Origin: Stenotrophomonas sp. NA06056
GTDB lineage: Bacteria > Pseudomonadota > Gammaproteobacteria > Xanthomonadales > Xanthomonadaceae
Direction of reading: 5' to 3'
DNA: 64,000 nt
NCBI RefSeq assembly: GCF_013364355.1
Contig: NZ_CP054931.1
Coordinates: 4,143,501-4,207,500 of the forward strand
This document shows, one piece after another, positions 1 through 8,973 of the stretch. Every line of letters begins with the position of its first letter. Position 1 is the stretch's first letter. Made by a program: the position numbers and the translations under genes. The notes beneath the pieces were generated by a model. The model searched no databases and was not told where the DNA came from. It saw only the letters and a list, made by a program, of their open reading frames with translations.

Positions 1-2630
1 CGTTCGAACAGAGCCAGCTGCTGAAGTCGCTTGCCAGGAGTGGTCATTTCGCGCTCCACGGCCCCGACAACATTCTCAACCTGCCCGCGAACCCTGCGCT
101 GGCGACCAGGTTGAGTATTTCGCCACACTCAGGCGGCCCGTTGAGTGCGTACTCGGATCAACTGAAGTTCGTTCTCGACGACCTCGCGGAAACATCCGAT
201 GGCCGCGCTCTGCTGTCGAAGGAGACGCCGCCGGATGTGCGGGCCGCCGCGGCCGAGCGTATGGGTGCCCGCATCCAGAACCTCGAACATACCCTTCGCG
301 CCGGCATCATCAACGGCGACCTGGTCACCAACACGCCCGAGAACATGACCCCGGCGGAAGCCAACGCCAAGGTCCGCACCTTCTTCTCTGATCTGGACGG
401 CTACCAGCGCACCCACGCCACGCAGATTGCGGAACTGAAGACGCTCAATCCGTCCGAGTTGCGCTGGCGCGGCGTCACCCAGTCCGAAGCCAACGTGAGG
501 TTGGCGCTGGATGCCATCGACGAACCCGGCAACTCCACCCTGAGCGAGCGCTGGGGTGGCCGCGCATCGTTGGGCACCGCCATTCAAGAGGCCAACCAGG
601 GCGGCCGCCTGCCGTTGAGCGAGCACACCGCCGTCCGCGTGCGCACTGCGTTCAACCCGGAAATGCCTCTGACCATCGTGCGCCCCGGCCCGGCAACCAC
701 AGCTCCGGAACTGGCTGGCACTGCAGGGCGAGCGGGTGCTGCGGAAGGTGCCGCCGAAGCGGCTGCCGCCGCGCGCGGACAGATTACCGGCGCCCGCGTA
801 CTCGGTGCCGCGGGCGTCGCCGCTCTGGCCGTGGACTTCGCCATCACCGGCCACCGCGTGGCCGAGTTGCGCAGCGAGGGCAACGACGCCGGCGCAAAAT
901 CTGCTGCCACCCACTTCGTGGGGCGTACCGCGGGCGGCTTCGGCGGCGGTTTCCTGTTGGGCGCAGGGTACGGCGTGGTTACCGGCTCGTGGACCGGGCC
1001 AGGTGCGCTGGCTACCGGGCTGTTGGGCGGCGTGGCCGGTGGCTTTGCCGGTGAGTACTGGGCCCAGTACCAGGACAAGAAAGCCGTCTACACCCAGGTG
1101 GACCGCAGCGGCAACGAATGGAGCCGCGACCCGGAGGATGCAAAGGGCACCTGGAGCCGCAGCGTGCGCACGCCGCAACCCGATGGAAGCTACCGCGAGA
1201 CCACGATGCTCGCCGGTGGCCGGCTGGTGGATGAGCTGAACTACAAAGCCGCCAACGACTCCTATTCGCTGGGCATGGCCAACCTGCCCAAACCGCAGAA
1301 TCCCTTCAAGCTGGATGCAAGCGGAGAGAAAACGCCCCCGCGCGAGCCGTTCGAAACCAACCGCCACTACGTGCGCAACCCGAACAACGGCGAATGGAAC
1401 CTCTCCATCCACGCAGTGATTGATGGACGCGTCCCGTTGGACTACAGCGTGTCCGTCAGCCCGGAAAAGGCTGGCCAACTGGAACTGGAATCGCAGCGCA
1501 TCATTGCCCAGAACGCCGCAAACACGCCGGAGGCGCTCGCCGCCCGTTACCAGGTGGCGTTCAACCAGTACAACTGGCACGAGTTCGCCAGCATCGAGCC
1601 GGTACCGGAGGTGATCACCAACGCGCAGAACCAGACGCAACCCTTGCGCGCCTCGAACGGCGAGAAGTACACACAGGATGCCAACGGGCAGTGGCACACC
1701 CCGGGCTGGGTGTATGGCACCAACCCGGCCGAAGGCAGCATCATCGAGGAGCTCAATCGCACGCGTCAGAGCCAGCAGGCCGGTGTGCAGGAGCTGGCTT
1801 CCATGGCGGACATTGCCCGGGCCAATCCCACGCCAACCGAGTACGGCCTGCGTCGCCAGGTGGTGGACGCCTACCAGAGCGCCGGCATTGTGCGGAACGC
1901 AGAAGAAATTGATGACGCTGTAGCTGCTGTTGCCCAGGATCACGCACGCACCGTGCCCAGCTTCGGCACTTTCATGCTGCAGGTACAGAAGGATGGCTCG
2001 CTGGCCACACTGGCCGGGAAAGATGACGAGCGCATGCAGATCGTTGCCGTTACCACGCCGGCGGAGATTGCACAGGCATACCTGCAGCGCACGACTGCAC
2101 CGCAGGAACAGCCACCGGCAGTCGCTCCTCCGAGCGCACCGTCGCCACATACCACTTCGCCTGCTACACAGCACAAAACTGAAGTCGGCCAACACCACAG
2201 CACAGCCCCACGGCCGGAGGACGCCGGGCTGCTGGGGCAGTTGCGCTCGTCGGTGGCCATGCTGGATGAAAAGAACAACAAACCGTGGGACCAGAGCAGT
2301 GATCGCCTGCTGGCCTCTGCCTACAGGCTTGCGGCAGAGGCCGGGTTCAAGCCCGGCGACAAAATAGACATGGCGTTGAATGAGGCCACCGAAACCCGTG
2401 CTGCGGGTACCACATTGTTCGTGACGCGCTCGGGGCCGGGCGCGTCATCAGACCCCGCCGCCAACCGGGTGCAGATGCCGACGCAGGACGCGCTGGCCGT
2501 CGCACCGGAGCAGCAGTATGCAGCGGCCAACCGGAGCCTTGGTGCTCAGGACCAGGAGCGGTCACAGCAACTGGCACAAGCGCAGACGCAGGAGCAGGAG
2601 CAGAGCCGGCAGGGGCCGCGGATGGGCTGA
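1..2630 (+). CDS. Type IV secretion effector with C-terminal XVIPCD, partial (5' end outside window)
   Basis: The frame is open from the window edge, so the true start lies upstream and about 875 codons are visible. The first visible residues (LLKSLARSGHFALHG, then DNILNLP and HSGGPLSAYSDQL) resemble the second half of AHH-type HNH nuclease domains. That call is moderate because the leading AHH residues are not in the window. The middle holds a Gly/Ala-rich hydrophobic stretch (encoded about 800-1065) with glycine-zipper character, which could insert in membranes. The last ~120 residues have the XVIPCD pattern: a region around LASAYRLAAEAGFKPGDKID, then RVQMPTQDALAV and a Gln-rich tail. In Xanthomonas and Stenotrophomonas this domain docks effectors on VirD4 for killing of rival bacteria. 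No immunity lipoprotein lies downstream; it may sit upstream of the window. Confidence 0.7.
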   Translation, partial: FEQSQLLKSLARSGHFALHGPDNILNLPANPALATRLSISPHSGGPLSAYSDQLKFVLDDLAETSDGRALLSKETPPDVRAAAAERMGARIQNLEHTLRAGIINGDLVTNTPENMTPAEANAKVRTFFSDLDGYQRTHATQIAELKTLNPSELRWRGVTQSEANVRLALDAIDEPGNSTLSERWGGRASLGTAIQEANQGGRLPLSEHTAVRVRTAFNPEMPLTIVRPGPATTAPELAGTAGRAGAAEGAAEAAAAARGQITGARVLGAAGVAALAVDFAITGHRVAELRSEGNDAGAKSAATHFVGRTAGGFGGGFLLGAGYGVVTGSWTGPGALATGLLGGVAGGFAGEYWAQYQDKKAVYTQVDRSGNEWSRDPEDAKGTWSRSVRTPQPDGSYRETTMLAGGRLVDELNYKAANDSYSLGMANLPKPQNPFKLDASGEKTPPREPFETNRHYVRNPNNGEWNLSIHAVIDGRVPLDYSVSVSPEKAGQLELESQRIIAQNAANTPEALAARYQVAFNQYNWHEFASIEPVPEVITNAQNQTQPLRASNGEKYTQDANGQWHTPGWVYGTNPAEGSIIEELNRTRQSQQAGVQELASMADIARANPTPTEYGLRRQVVDAYQSAGIVRNAEEIDDAVAAVAQDHARTVPSFGTFMLQVQKDGSLATLAGKDDERMQIVAVTTPAEIAQAYLQRTTAPQEQPPAVAPPSAPSPHTTSPATQHKTEVGQHHSTAPRPEDAGLLGQLRSSVAMLDEKNNKPWDQSSDRLLASAYRLAAEAGFKPGDKIDMALNEATETRAAGTTLFVTRSGPGASSDPAANRVQMPTQDALAVAPEQQYAAANRSLGAQDQERSQQLAQAQTQEQEQSRQGPRMG

Positions 2631-2682
2631 TGGCAGCGTGACAATGCATGCTCCATGAAGCGTAATGACCGGCCCGTCGGCG

Positions 2683-3930
2683 TCAGGCGCTGCGCAGGAT
2701 CGCTACCGGGGCTTCCTTGGCTGCTCGTCGCGCCGGAACATAGGCTGCGGCCTGGCCCAACAGAAGCACGGTCAGCACGCCAATCGCGAGAAATGGCGCT
2801 TCGATCCTGGGCACCTCGTAGTACCGGGCCACGGCCATGTTCAGGCCGATGGCCAGTGCGGTACCGACCACAGACCCGGTGGCGGTGAGGATCAGGTTCT
2901 CCACCAGGAAGTACCGGAGGATGTCGGATTTCCGGGCGCCCAGTGCGCGCCGGATACCGATCTGTCGATACCGCTTGCGGACCCAGAAGCTGGCCAGTCC
3001 GTATACGCCCGTAGCGGTTACCACCAACAGCGCCAACCCGGAGCTCAGGAACATGATCGCCATGGTCTGATCGTGGCGGAAGTAGTCGGCGCGCAGCTCG
3101 CGGAACGAGGTGCTGCGGGAGATCGTGCGGTTCGCATCGCGCTGCGACAACGCGGCCTCACTGGACGTAATCACATCCGCCACGCGCCCATCCGCGGCAC
3201 GGATGGCGAACATCACGCGAGGCCCGTCAGGAATCAGCGGCAGAATGAGTGACATGTCATTGTCTGCATCGGTCTTCAGAACAGGCCGGGAAAGCGTCTT
3301 GACCACGCCGACCACCTGGATGGGATGCTGCGCATCGGCATACAGGAACTTGCCGACGGCGCCGCCCTCGGGAAACAGCTTGTCCGCCAGTGCCTGCGAG
3401 ACAACGGTCTCGCTCGCCTTGTAGAGCCCTGCATAGTCGGCGCTGGCCTCCATCGGCACGAACGCTCCCACAGACAGGTCACGGCCAGCAACAAGGGTCA
3501 GACCCAGTACCTTCGCCGCAGGCGACGATGCCGTATAGACGGTCGGCTCAGCCTCGACAATGCCGGAAATGTCATTGCCTTCAAGCGGCTTGTTGGTGAA
3601 CCCGGCCGACCAGCTGTGCTGGGCAAGCGGAAGCGACTCGGCTGCGATTACCTGCTCGACGCCTGGTTGCTGGCGGATGGCCTCAAGGTCGGTCCTGATC
3701 GAGGCTGCAGGGTTGGCTGCTGCAGGCCCCAGGTACTCGGTCTCGATGACCCCCAGGTTCGCCTCTTCCAGGCCCGTCTTGTAGGTGAGCGTGCCCAACC
3801 GCTCGGATAGCAGAAACGCGAGGTTCGTAACGCACGCGGTGGCAACCAGCACCTGCACCAGAAGGATGGATGCGATGAAGCGGTTGCGGGTCAGCGCGCG
3901 GACGACAAGGGGGAGTTCTGCAATGCTCAT
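2683..3930 (-). CDS. FtsX/MacB-family ABC transporter permease (second of pair)
   Basis: A 415-residue inner-membrane permease. It has one N-terminal membrane segment (about residues 18-40), a large periplasmic MacB-like core domain, and three C-terminal membrane segments with the family signature IGIRRALGARKSDILRYFL. The ATG at 3930 overlaps the TGA of the upstream permease (ATGA), so translation is coupled; a longer frame starting at 4014 lies inside that gene and is not favoured. It is clearly paralogous to the permease at 11311-12525 (shared ELR-DYFR, QIGIRRALGA and LLGQAA motifs). FtsX-type permeases work with a LolD/MacB-like ATPase. None is encoded next to this pair, so it may share the ATPase at 10564-11259. 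The substrate is unknown; antimicrobial-peptide export or self-protection is plausible from context. Confidence 0.85.
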   Translation of the reverse strand: MSIAELPLVVRALTRNRFIASILLVQVLVATACVTNLAFLLSERLGTLTYKTGLEEANLGVIETEYLGPAAANPAASIRTDLEAIRQQPGVEQVIAAESLPLAQHSWSAGFTNKPLEGNDISGIVEAEPTVYTASSPAAKVLGLTLVAGRDLSVGAFVPMEASADYAGLYKASETVVSQALADKLFPEGGAVGKFLYADAQHPIQVVGVVKTLSRPVLKTDADNDMSLILPLIPDGPRVMFAIRAADGRVADVITSSEAALSQRDANRTISRSTSFRELRADYFRHDQTMAIMFLSSGLALLVVTATGVYGLASFWVRKRYRQIGIRRALGARKSDILRYFLVENLILTATGSVVGTALAIGLNMAVARYYEVPRIEAPFLAIGVLTVLLLGQAAAYVPARRAAKEAPVAILRSA

Positions 3931-5234
3931 TCTGACGCCTTGATCTGCATGGCCAGACGGCCTGAAGTAGCGCGCAGCGCAGGAAAGAACGCAGCGATGA
4001 CACTGGAGACACACGCCAGGCCCACGGTGAGAGCGGCCATGCTCAGATCCATTTTGGCCAGCGAGGCGTAGTCCTCCGGCTGCATCCGCACAAGGTAGAG
4101 GCCGGCCTCTGCAACGATCAACCCTACCGCCCCGCCCAGGCCGCCGATGATCAGTGCTTCAGTGCAGAGCTGATGGATGACGTCCTGCCGGCGCGCACCC
4201 AGCGCACGACGGACCGATATTTCATGGGACCGGCGGATGAAGCGGGCGAAGATCAGGGCACTCATGTTCAGCAGGCAGACGATCAGGAAGCCCAGGCACA
4301 GCGCCAGCTGCAGCTTCACCTCGTTGGGGATGATGCGATGTTCGACCAGGAAGTCCTTCAAGGACACCATGCGCGGCGCGGTTGTCCTGTCAAACCTTCC
4401 GGCCTGCTGCTGTGTACGTGCGTAGTTGCCCAGGAAGCGCTCGTACTGCTCGACACTGGCCGCATCAGGCAACTCGGCCCAGAACTGGATCCATGATGTG
4501 CGGGCGTCCTGCAGGCGATTGAGGGGTTTGTCACTGCTCCATGAGAAGACGCTGCTGGACACCGCCATCTGCATTTCTGCGGCAACACCAATCGGGATGA
4601 AGAAGTCTTCGCGCCCCTTGAACACATCCTGTTGAAGGTCCGTATAGAACCGGGGGCGCGGGCTCCACGCACCGGCAACACCCATCACCCTGAATGCCTG
4701 GCCGCCAAGCCGGACGGTGGCTCCCACCAGCCCTTCACTGCCCAGACGGTCAGCCAGATCCTGGCTCAGCACGACAACCCGGGCGTGGACGGCATCATCT
4801 TCACGCGTCCACGCCCTGCCCTGCGCCATGGGGATGCCAAACATGGCAAACGCATCTGCAGTGACATACTGCCCCTGCGTGAAGAATGGAATCTGCACGC
4901 TGCGCTGCGCATCTACCAACAGACGGGTAGACGCCAGCGCGGTCTGATGGGAGGCGGGGGCCTGCCGAAGCAGGTTCTGCGCATCCACCCAGGTGAGGGC
5001 CACGCGCGGGTCCATGCCCGGCCTGACGTCGTAGGACGTGGGGAGCGCGTCGATGAAGGGGTGATAGAGATGCTCGCTCCGCCCCGGCAGTGGATCCCAT
5101 GTCATGGTCCGCACGACAGTCAGCATCGTCATGCTTGCGCCGATGCCCAACCCCAGCGCCAGGATCAGCGCGGCGCTCATCCCCTTGGTTTCCAGAAGCC
5201 TTGTGCGGGCCAGCCCAAAGTAATAGCCGAACAT
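3927..5234 (-). CDS. FtsX/MacB-family ABC transporter permease (first of pair)
   Basis: A 435-residue permease opening with MFGYYFGLARTRLLETKG, followed by a membrane segment containing LILALGLGIGASMT, a periplasmic core of about 230 residues, and three C-terminal membrane helices around the ISVRRALGARRQDV motif. It is translationally coupled to the permease that follows (4-base ATGA overlap). The protein matches the architecture and N-terminal motif (MFGYY, GIGASMT, DPLPG) of the permease at 12537-13856, so this locus is a second copy of the permease pair from the lanthipeptide region. It is transcribed divergently from the XRE regulator at 5548, which may control it through the intergenic dyad. 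Confidence 0.85.
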   Translation of the reverse strand: MFGYYFGLARTRLLETKGMSAALILALGLGIGASMTMLTVVRTMTWDPLPGRSEHLYHPFIDALPTSYDVRPGMDPRVALTWVDAQNLLRQAPASHQTALASTRLLVDAQRSVQIPFFTQGQYVTADAFAMFGIPMAQGRAWTREDDAVHARVVVLSQDLADRLGSEGLVGATVRLGGQAFRVMGVAGAWSPRPRFYTDLQQDVFKGREDFFIPIGVAAEMQMAVSSSVFSWSSDKPLNRLQDARTSWIQFWAELPDAASVEQYERFLGNYARTQQQAGRFDRTTAPRMVSLKDFLVEHRIIPNEVKLQLALCLGFLIVCLLNMSALIFARFIRRSHEISVRRALGARRQDVIHQLCTEALIIGGLGGAVGLIVAEAGLYLVRMQPEDYASLAKMDLSMAALTVGLACVSSVIAAFFPALRATSGRLAMQIKASE

Positions 5235-5547
5235 ATACGTCTCTCTAATGCAGAAAGGTGGCCGCAGACGGGATCATGTCCACCGTTTCAATCGAGATCC
5301 ACGCCGTGCTGTTCTGCGCCCTGTCGCAGGCTTCCCGCAGATGCATCAGGCGGAAGCGCGACTGCTATCACCGATTACAGGCAAACGCCCTGCATTCACG
5401 CAAATGTTGTGCTGTGTGGCGCACAGCACAGTGCAGTGCGTCTCCCGCCAAGGCCCGCTGTGAACCCGGTTTGACTATGGCCTGAGAACTGAGCAGACTC
5501 AAAGTCAGCCTCTTCACCGGGGTCGTGCAGCAGATCAGAGTCTCTAT
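5235..5547. promoter_or_regulatory. Divergent promoter region with a 9-bp inverted repeat
   Basis: This 313-base gap separates the minus-strand permease pair from the plus-strand XRE gene and holds no convincing gene. It contains a perfect inverted repeat at 5408-5430, TGTGCTGTG and CACAGCACA separated by 5 bases. The size and symmetry suit a helix-turn-helix dimer. An operator role for the adjacent XRE protein is inference. Confidence 0.45.
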
Positions 5548-5898
5548 ATGGATATGGAAGTCGGCACCCTTTCTGCTCGGATCCGCTTTGCCCGGGTCAG
5601 CAGCGGTTTGTCGCAGACCGAATTGGCCAAGGCATTGGGCGTCAACCGCGCTACGGTCGGGCACTGGGAACGTGAGGACGGCTTCTCACCCACGGTCGAC
5701 CACCTGCTGGACATGGCACGCGTGATGAATGTGAGCATGTCCTGGCTTGCAGCGGGTGAGGACATGAAGCCGTCCAGTGAAGCCGGTGGCACGCGCTCAA
5801 ATCTGGAGGCCAGGATGGTGGCGCTGTCGAAGCACCTTCCGACGCCCTTTTTGCTCCATGTCGTGGCGCTGATGGAGAGCGCAGAGACATATATCTAG
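5548..5898 (+). CDS. XRE-family helix-turn-helix regulator
   Basis: A 116-residue DNA-binding protein. Residues ~8-65 form a Cro/C1-type HTH: RIRFARVSSGLSQTELAKAL, then VNRATVGHWERED as the recognition helix, and a final helix up to MSWLAAGED. A short helical C-terminal tail may dimerise. It is divergent from the FtsX permease pair, with a perfect dyad between them, so regulation of that pair and of itself is the simplest reading. ATG 5548 was chosen, but the ATG at 5554 is equally usable and no strong Shine-Dalgarno decides. It could also act on the neighbouring lanthipeptide or toxin genes. Confidence 0.8.
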   Translation: MDMEVGTLSARIRFARVSSGLSQTELAKALGVNRATVGHWEREDGFSPTVDHLLDMARVMNVSMSWLAAGEDMKPSSEAGGTRSNLEARMVALSKHLPTPFLLHVVALMESAETYI

Positions 5899-6017
5899 CG
5901 CAGGCAGATGCAGCACTTCCATCGTCCGTGTCTCCAAACGCCGGCCCAGATGTCGAATCGAGCGTCCGAATGGTGGATGTCAGCCAGCGGCAGTCGCTCC
6001 GTAGGTGCGACGTCGAC

Positions 6018-6683
6018 CTACACTTCTCTGACGACCACTTCGCTGCCAGTACTGTTGGCAATGAAAATGCGTCGACCGTCAATCGTAATACTTGAGACAT
6101 GGTAGTTGACCTTGAACGGGTCCGGGGTCAACTCCATCAGCATGTACTCAGACGCCAAGCCATCAGCTTTCCCATGGTTTTCCACGGCAATCAGCTGGTA
6201 TGCATCCATGGTGTACCTGTGGAAGAGCTTGAGCTTCTCATTGCCTCTACCGCACCCAGCTATGGGTTTCTCATAGGCGTAGCTCTTCGAGAAATTCAAC
6301 GTGATCGCCTCAGCAAGAGACTCCGATAGCGAAAGCCCGAAGTAGTCATCGACTCGCCTGAAACCCTCCAGATACCTGCCAACAAAGTAGTTGTGAATCT
6401 CCACAACGGGAACGAGCTGCCGTTCGGGAGCAAACGGTGATCCCGAGATACGTACTGTTTCTGAGATCCTCACTGCAAGCGCCCTGTCGCCCACGACTTG
6501 CATGTCGACCTGGGATCCTTCCACAAACACGAACCTGTTGAATGGCCCTAGATCCAACCCGCGCTCCTTCATCCATTCAGAAATGAACAGAGAAAGGTAG
6601 TTGGACGCGAGCTGGTAGCGAACCCGGAGCGGGACAGCGTAGCTGTAGTACTCAAGATCGATGTAGACCGCCGAAACATTCAC
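6018..6683 (-). CDS. Hypothetical protein, GTG start
   Basis: A 221-residue soluble protein that I do not recognise. There is no signal peptide or membrane segment. The GTG at 6683 is preceded by AAAGGA at a good distance, which supports this start. The composition (many Tyr, Phe, Val and alternating hydrophobics, and an N-terminus rich in beta-type residues) suggests a beta-rich fold. It is the last of a run of small minus-strand genes (an Imm10-like protein, a 112-residue protein, a secreted protein) downstream of an Rhs C-terminal toxin fragment. An immunity-type or toxin-island accessory role is therefore possible but rests only on location. Confidence 0.55.
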   Translation of the reverse strand: MNVSAVYIDLEYYSYAVPLRVRYQLASNYLSLFISEWMKERGLDLGPFNRFVFVEGSQVDMQVVGDRALAVRISETVRISGSPFAPERQLVPVVEIHNYFVGRYLEGFRRVDDYFGLSLSESLAEAITLNFSKSYAYEKPIAGCGRGNEKLKLFHRYTMDAYQLIAVENHGKADGLASEYMLMELTPDPFKVNYHVSSITIDGRRIFIANSTGSEVVVREV

Positions 6684-6830
6684 GCCATGTCCTTTGGTGA
6701 ACGCCTATGTCTTTCTCCGCAGGTGCCATACGGCCACTGCGAACTTCAACGTCCTGCCACGTGCCTCACGGAGGTGGCTACCCGCTCTGGTTCCGGCCAC
6801 ACAACAAGACGCCGTGCTCGCACTCCACGC

Positions 6831-7169
6831 CTACTCAAGCAAGTCGTGCAGATCGATGCCAGACGAATTCAACAAGTACTTTTCCCGCCCCACATGGTAG
6901 AGCTCAAACGTTCCCTTCTCTGAATCGATGACACGGACACCATCAAGCACTGCCAGGAATCCGAAGACCGCCGAGCGTGCTGCATCGCGGGCAACCGCGC
7001 GTAGCATGTCCGCTTCCACTTCGGACAAGCTGTTGAACCATTCGGACCGCACGGACAGGTCTGAAGCGACGCGCCGGCCTGGTGGGCGCGCCAGGTTGGA
7101 GATTGTGTCGTCCACGGCAGACTCCAGCACGTAGCGCTGAATTGCGGATACAAACTCGTCAGCCTTCAT
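6831..7169 (-). CDS. Hypothetical small protein, possibly immunity-type
   Basis: A 112-residue acidic protein with no signal peptide or membrane segment, predicted mostly helical in its first two thirds (MKADEFVSAIQRYVLESAVD, then SEVEADMLRAVARDAARSAV). A beta-like end follows (GTFELYHVGREKYLL). GAGG sits 8-9 bases before the ATG. I do not recognise the family. Small size, acidity and position among other putative immunity genes fit an orphan immunity protein for a polymorphic toxin; this is inference from context. Confidence 0.5.
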   Translation of the reverse strand: MKADEFVSAIQRYVLESAVDDTISNLARPPGRRVASDLSVRSEWFNSLSEVEADMLRAVARDAARSAVFGFLAVLDGVRVIDSEKGTFELYHVGREKYLLNSSGIDLHDLLE

Positions 7170-7281
7170 GTCAATGCCTCGGTTCTGCGGATGAATCAGG
7201 ATGCGTTAGCTGGCTCGGTTCAGTTGAGCCCTTGGCATTGCTCGGCCGGGCTCTCGCAGGCCTTGCTGCACAATCACACAA

Positions 7282-7728
7282 TCAGCCCGCTCCCGTTGTA
7301 CTCAGCGCGAAGGCAATCTTCTCCGAAGCACAGATTTGACCCAATGCCGCCTCCAGCGCGCCGCGGCCGTCCAGCGTGTTCAGTGTCACCGCTATCCCGC
7401 CTTTGATCCCAAGCTTCCTCTGCGCAACGTCTGAGAGAAGCAGCTCAAGCTCCATGCCTTGCAGAAGCACGCCCACCAATCCGCCATAGCAAGGCTCAAG
7501 GCCGCCACCAACCTCGATATGGGCATGATCCATGCCCAGCTCCCTATCATGACTGTCGTACGACTTTGCGTTCTGCAGTATTACGTAGCGAGACGGATCG
7601 GTTGAGCTATCGGCCAACCCAACTATGACGCAGTAGTCATCTTCCTCCACGGAAACCACTTCTGCGGTGAACTCATACACGACCTGATCCTCCTTGTTCT
7701 CCGCCAGTGGCAACACACGCGCCAGCAT
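7282..7728 (-). CDS. Imm10-like immunity protein
   Basis: A 148-residue protein if started at ATG 7728; the frame also allows a start at 7857, but the extra 43 residues are basic, Arg/His-rich and unlike the rest. The body follows the Imm10 family layout as I recall it: an N-terminal beta strand pair (YEFTAEVVSVEEDDYCVIVG), a DHAHIEV strand, then CYGGLVGVLLQGMELELLLS leading into a helix ending in LG, and a final beta strand. Imm10 proteins neutralise contact-dependent or Rhs/polymorphic toxins in the producing cell. No matching complete toxin is adjacent, so it may be an orphan. The start is uncertain because no clear ribosome binding site is visible at either ATG. Confidence 0.55.
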   Translation of the reverse strand: MLARVLPLAENKEDQVVYEFTAEVVSVEEDDYCVIVGLADSSTDPSRYVILQNAKSYDSHDRELGMDHAHIEVGGGLEPCYGGLVGVLLQGMELELLLSDVAQRKLGIKGGIAVTLNTLDGRGALEAALGQICASEKIAFALSTTGAG

Positions 7729-7900
7729 GCGATGCCAACGCGTTACCCTTGAAACCCGGCGCTCCTCCGCAGGCGTCTGCCGGTGGTGAAGCCTGACGAG
7801 CCATCCTGGCTTGTGGCGGTGCGTAGCCTTGTCGAGCCAGTGCCGCGTCAAACGCATGCACGCATGGATCTACAGAACACGCCCCGCATAACGCGGGATC

Positions 7901-8458
7901 TCAGGGACCGAACCCCAGCGCCATTGCAACGACTTCTGCATCCTTGATGTAGAAGCATATGCTCGATCCGCTGCCCGAGAACCCACAGATGCGCTCGACA
8001 TTGAAGGTGCCCAGCGCTTCCTGCTCAGTGTGGATCTGACCATACCTGCGCGCTGCACTAGCCGCCCTGGAAGCAGGGTCACCGATTGCAACTCCCTTGA
8101 GTTTCAGCTTCCGCAAGCTCTCGGTTCTACCTGCCGCAGGTTGCCCCATGCTGATCGAAGAAACGCGGATCTCGTCGACGGTTCGGTACTTCGAAGCGAC
8201 ATCAGGATTGGAGGTAATCAGGACCTCCAATCGGGTAGTTGGGTCCAGGTATCTGCGCTGTATCAGCCCAGCGGCATCCACGGTCCTGTCGCCATCGCCA
8301 TATCGACGCACGACATCCTGTTCGCTGCAGACGTGAGGAATGAAATCGCCGTCGCGGAATGCTTTCGATACAAAGTCCACACGAGAGATATCTGCAGCAA
8401 AGCCCACGGCTGCAGGCAACATGCCCAGCGCAATCAGGATGAAAATGCGTGTCTTCAT
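7901..8458 (-). CDS. Secreted protein of unknown function
   Basis: A 185-residue protein with a clear Sec signal (MKTRIFILIALGMLPAAVGFA, cleavage expected after AFA/GFA), which is why ATG 8458 is preferred over the longer frame starting at 8623. The mature part has an early pair of short motifs (VDFVSKAFRDGDFIPHVCSE) and further Cys residues near the C-terminus (ERICGFSGSGSSICFYIKD) that could form disulfides in the periplasm. I do not recognise the family. Its position downstream of a Rhs toxin/lipoprotein pair raises the option of a periplasmic immunity or toxin-linked protein, but this is inference. Confidence 0.6.
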   Translation of the reverse strand: MKTRIFILIALGMLPAAVGFAADISRVDFVSKAFRDGDFIPHVCSEQDVVRRYGDGDRTVDAAGLIQRRYLDPTTRLEVLITSNPDVASKYRTVDEIRVSSISMGQPAAGRTESLRKLKLKGVAIGDPASRAASAARRYGQIHTEQEALGTFNVERICGFSGSGSSICFYIKDAEVVAMALGFGP

Positions 8459-8695
8459 GACGTCTTCGTCTATCCATGGGAGGGGATGATCACAGAACAG
8501 TCGTGCGTCATCCGCTGACAACGATACGGGTTTCCGAGGTGCACTCTCTGTGGTGTCTGGCTCGAGCAGATCGCTGAAGCCTGATCGGGTCAGGAAGAGC
8601 TGAAGTACCCCTAGGAGTATCACCTGACTTCCCTGATGGTTGCCACCCTTGGTGGGCTGACACCATCAGGAGCCCGTTCCATCAGGAAACCACAC

Positions 8696-8973
8696 ATGAG
8701 CCTGGCGCTGGTCCACAGCCGTGCCCGCGCCGGGGTCGATGCCCCATTGGTGCGGATCGAGGTGCATCTCTCCGGTGGTCTGCCCGTCACCCAGATCGTC
8801 GGCTTGGCCGAGACCAGCGTGCGTGAGTCGCGCGAGCGCGTGCGTGCTGCCCTGCTCTGCGCGCGCTTCGACTTCGACTTCGACTTCGACTTCGACTTCG
8901 ACTTCGACTTCGAGCTTGGCCTGACTGGCGAACTACGGCTGGTGTCCGGCGCGTTGCCCGCTGCGATTGCTAC
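8696..8973 (+). pseudogene. comM 5' fragment (rearranged copy)
   Basis: The first ~60 codons are nearly identical to intact comM at 21560 (MSLALVHSRARAGVDAPLVR onward), including the bases just before the ATG. At ARFDF the copy jumps over about 45 codons into ELGLTGEL...GALPAAIA, with a CTTCGA hexamer array at the junction, then leaves comM altogether near 8973. It cannot encode a working ATPase. It is a relic of duplication or repair at the comM integration hotspot. Confidence 0.85.
8866..8913. repeat. CTTCGA hexanucleotide tandem array, 8 copies
   Basis: Eight perfect CTTCGA units encode alternating Phe-Asp in the comM fragment frame. Intact comM has a single CTTCGACTT at this point. The array sits exactly at the internal deletion of the fragment, which suggests slippage or microhomology-driven joining. 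Confidence 0.95.

Noticed and set aside
8866..8913. Possible CRISPR array
   Set aside because: The hexamer units have no spacers and code in frame; it is a simple tandem repeat.
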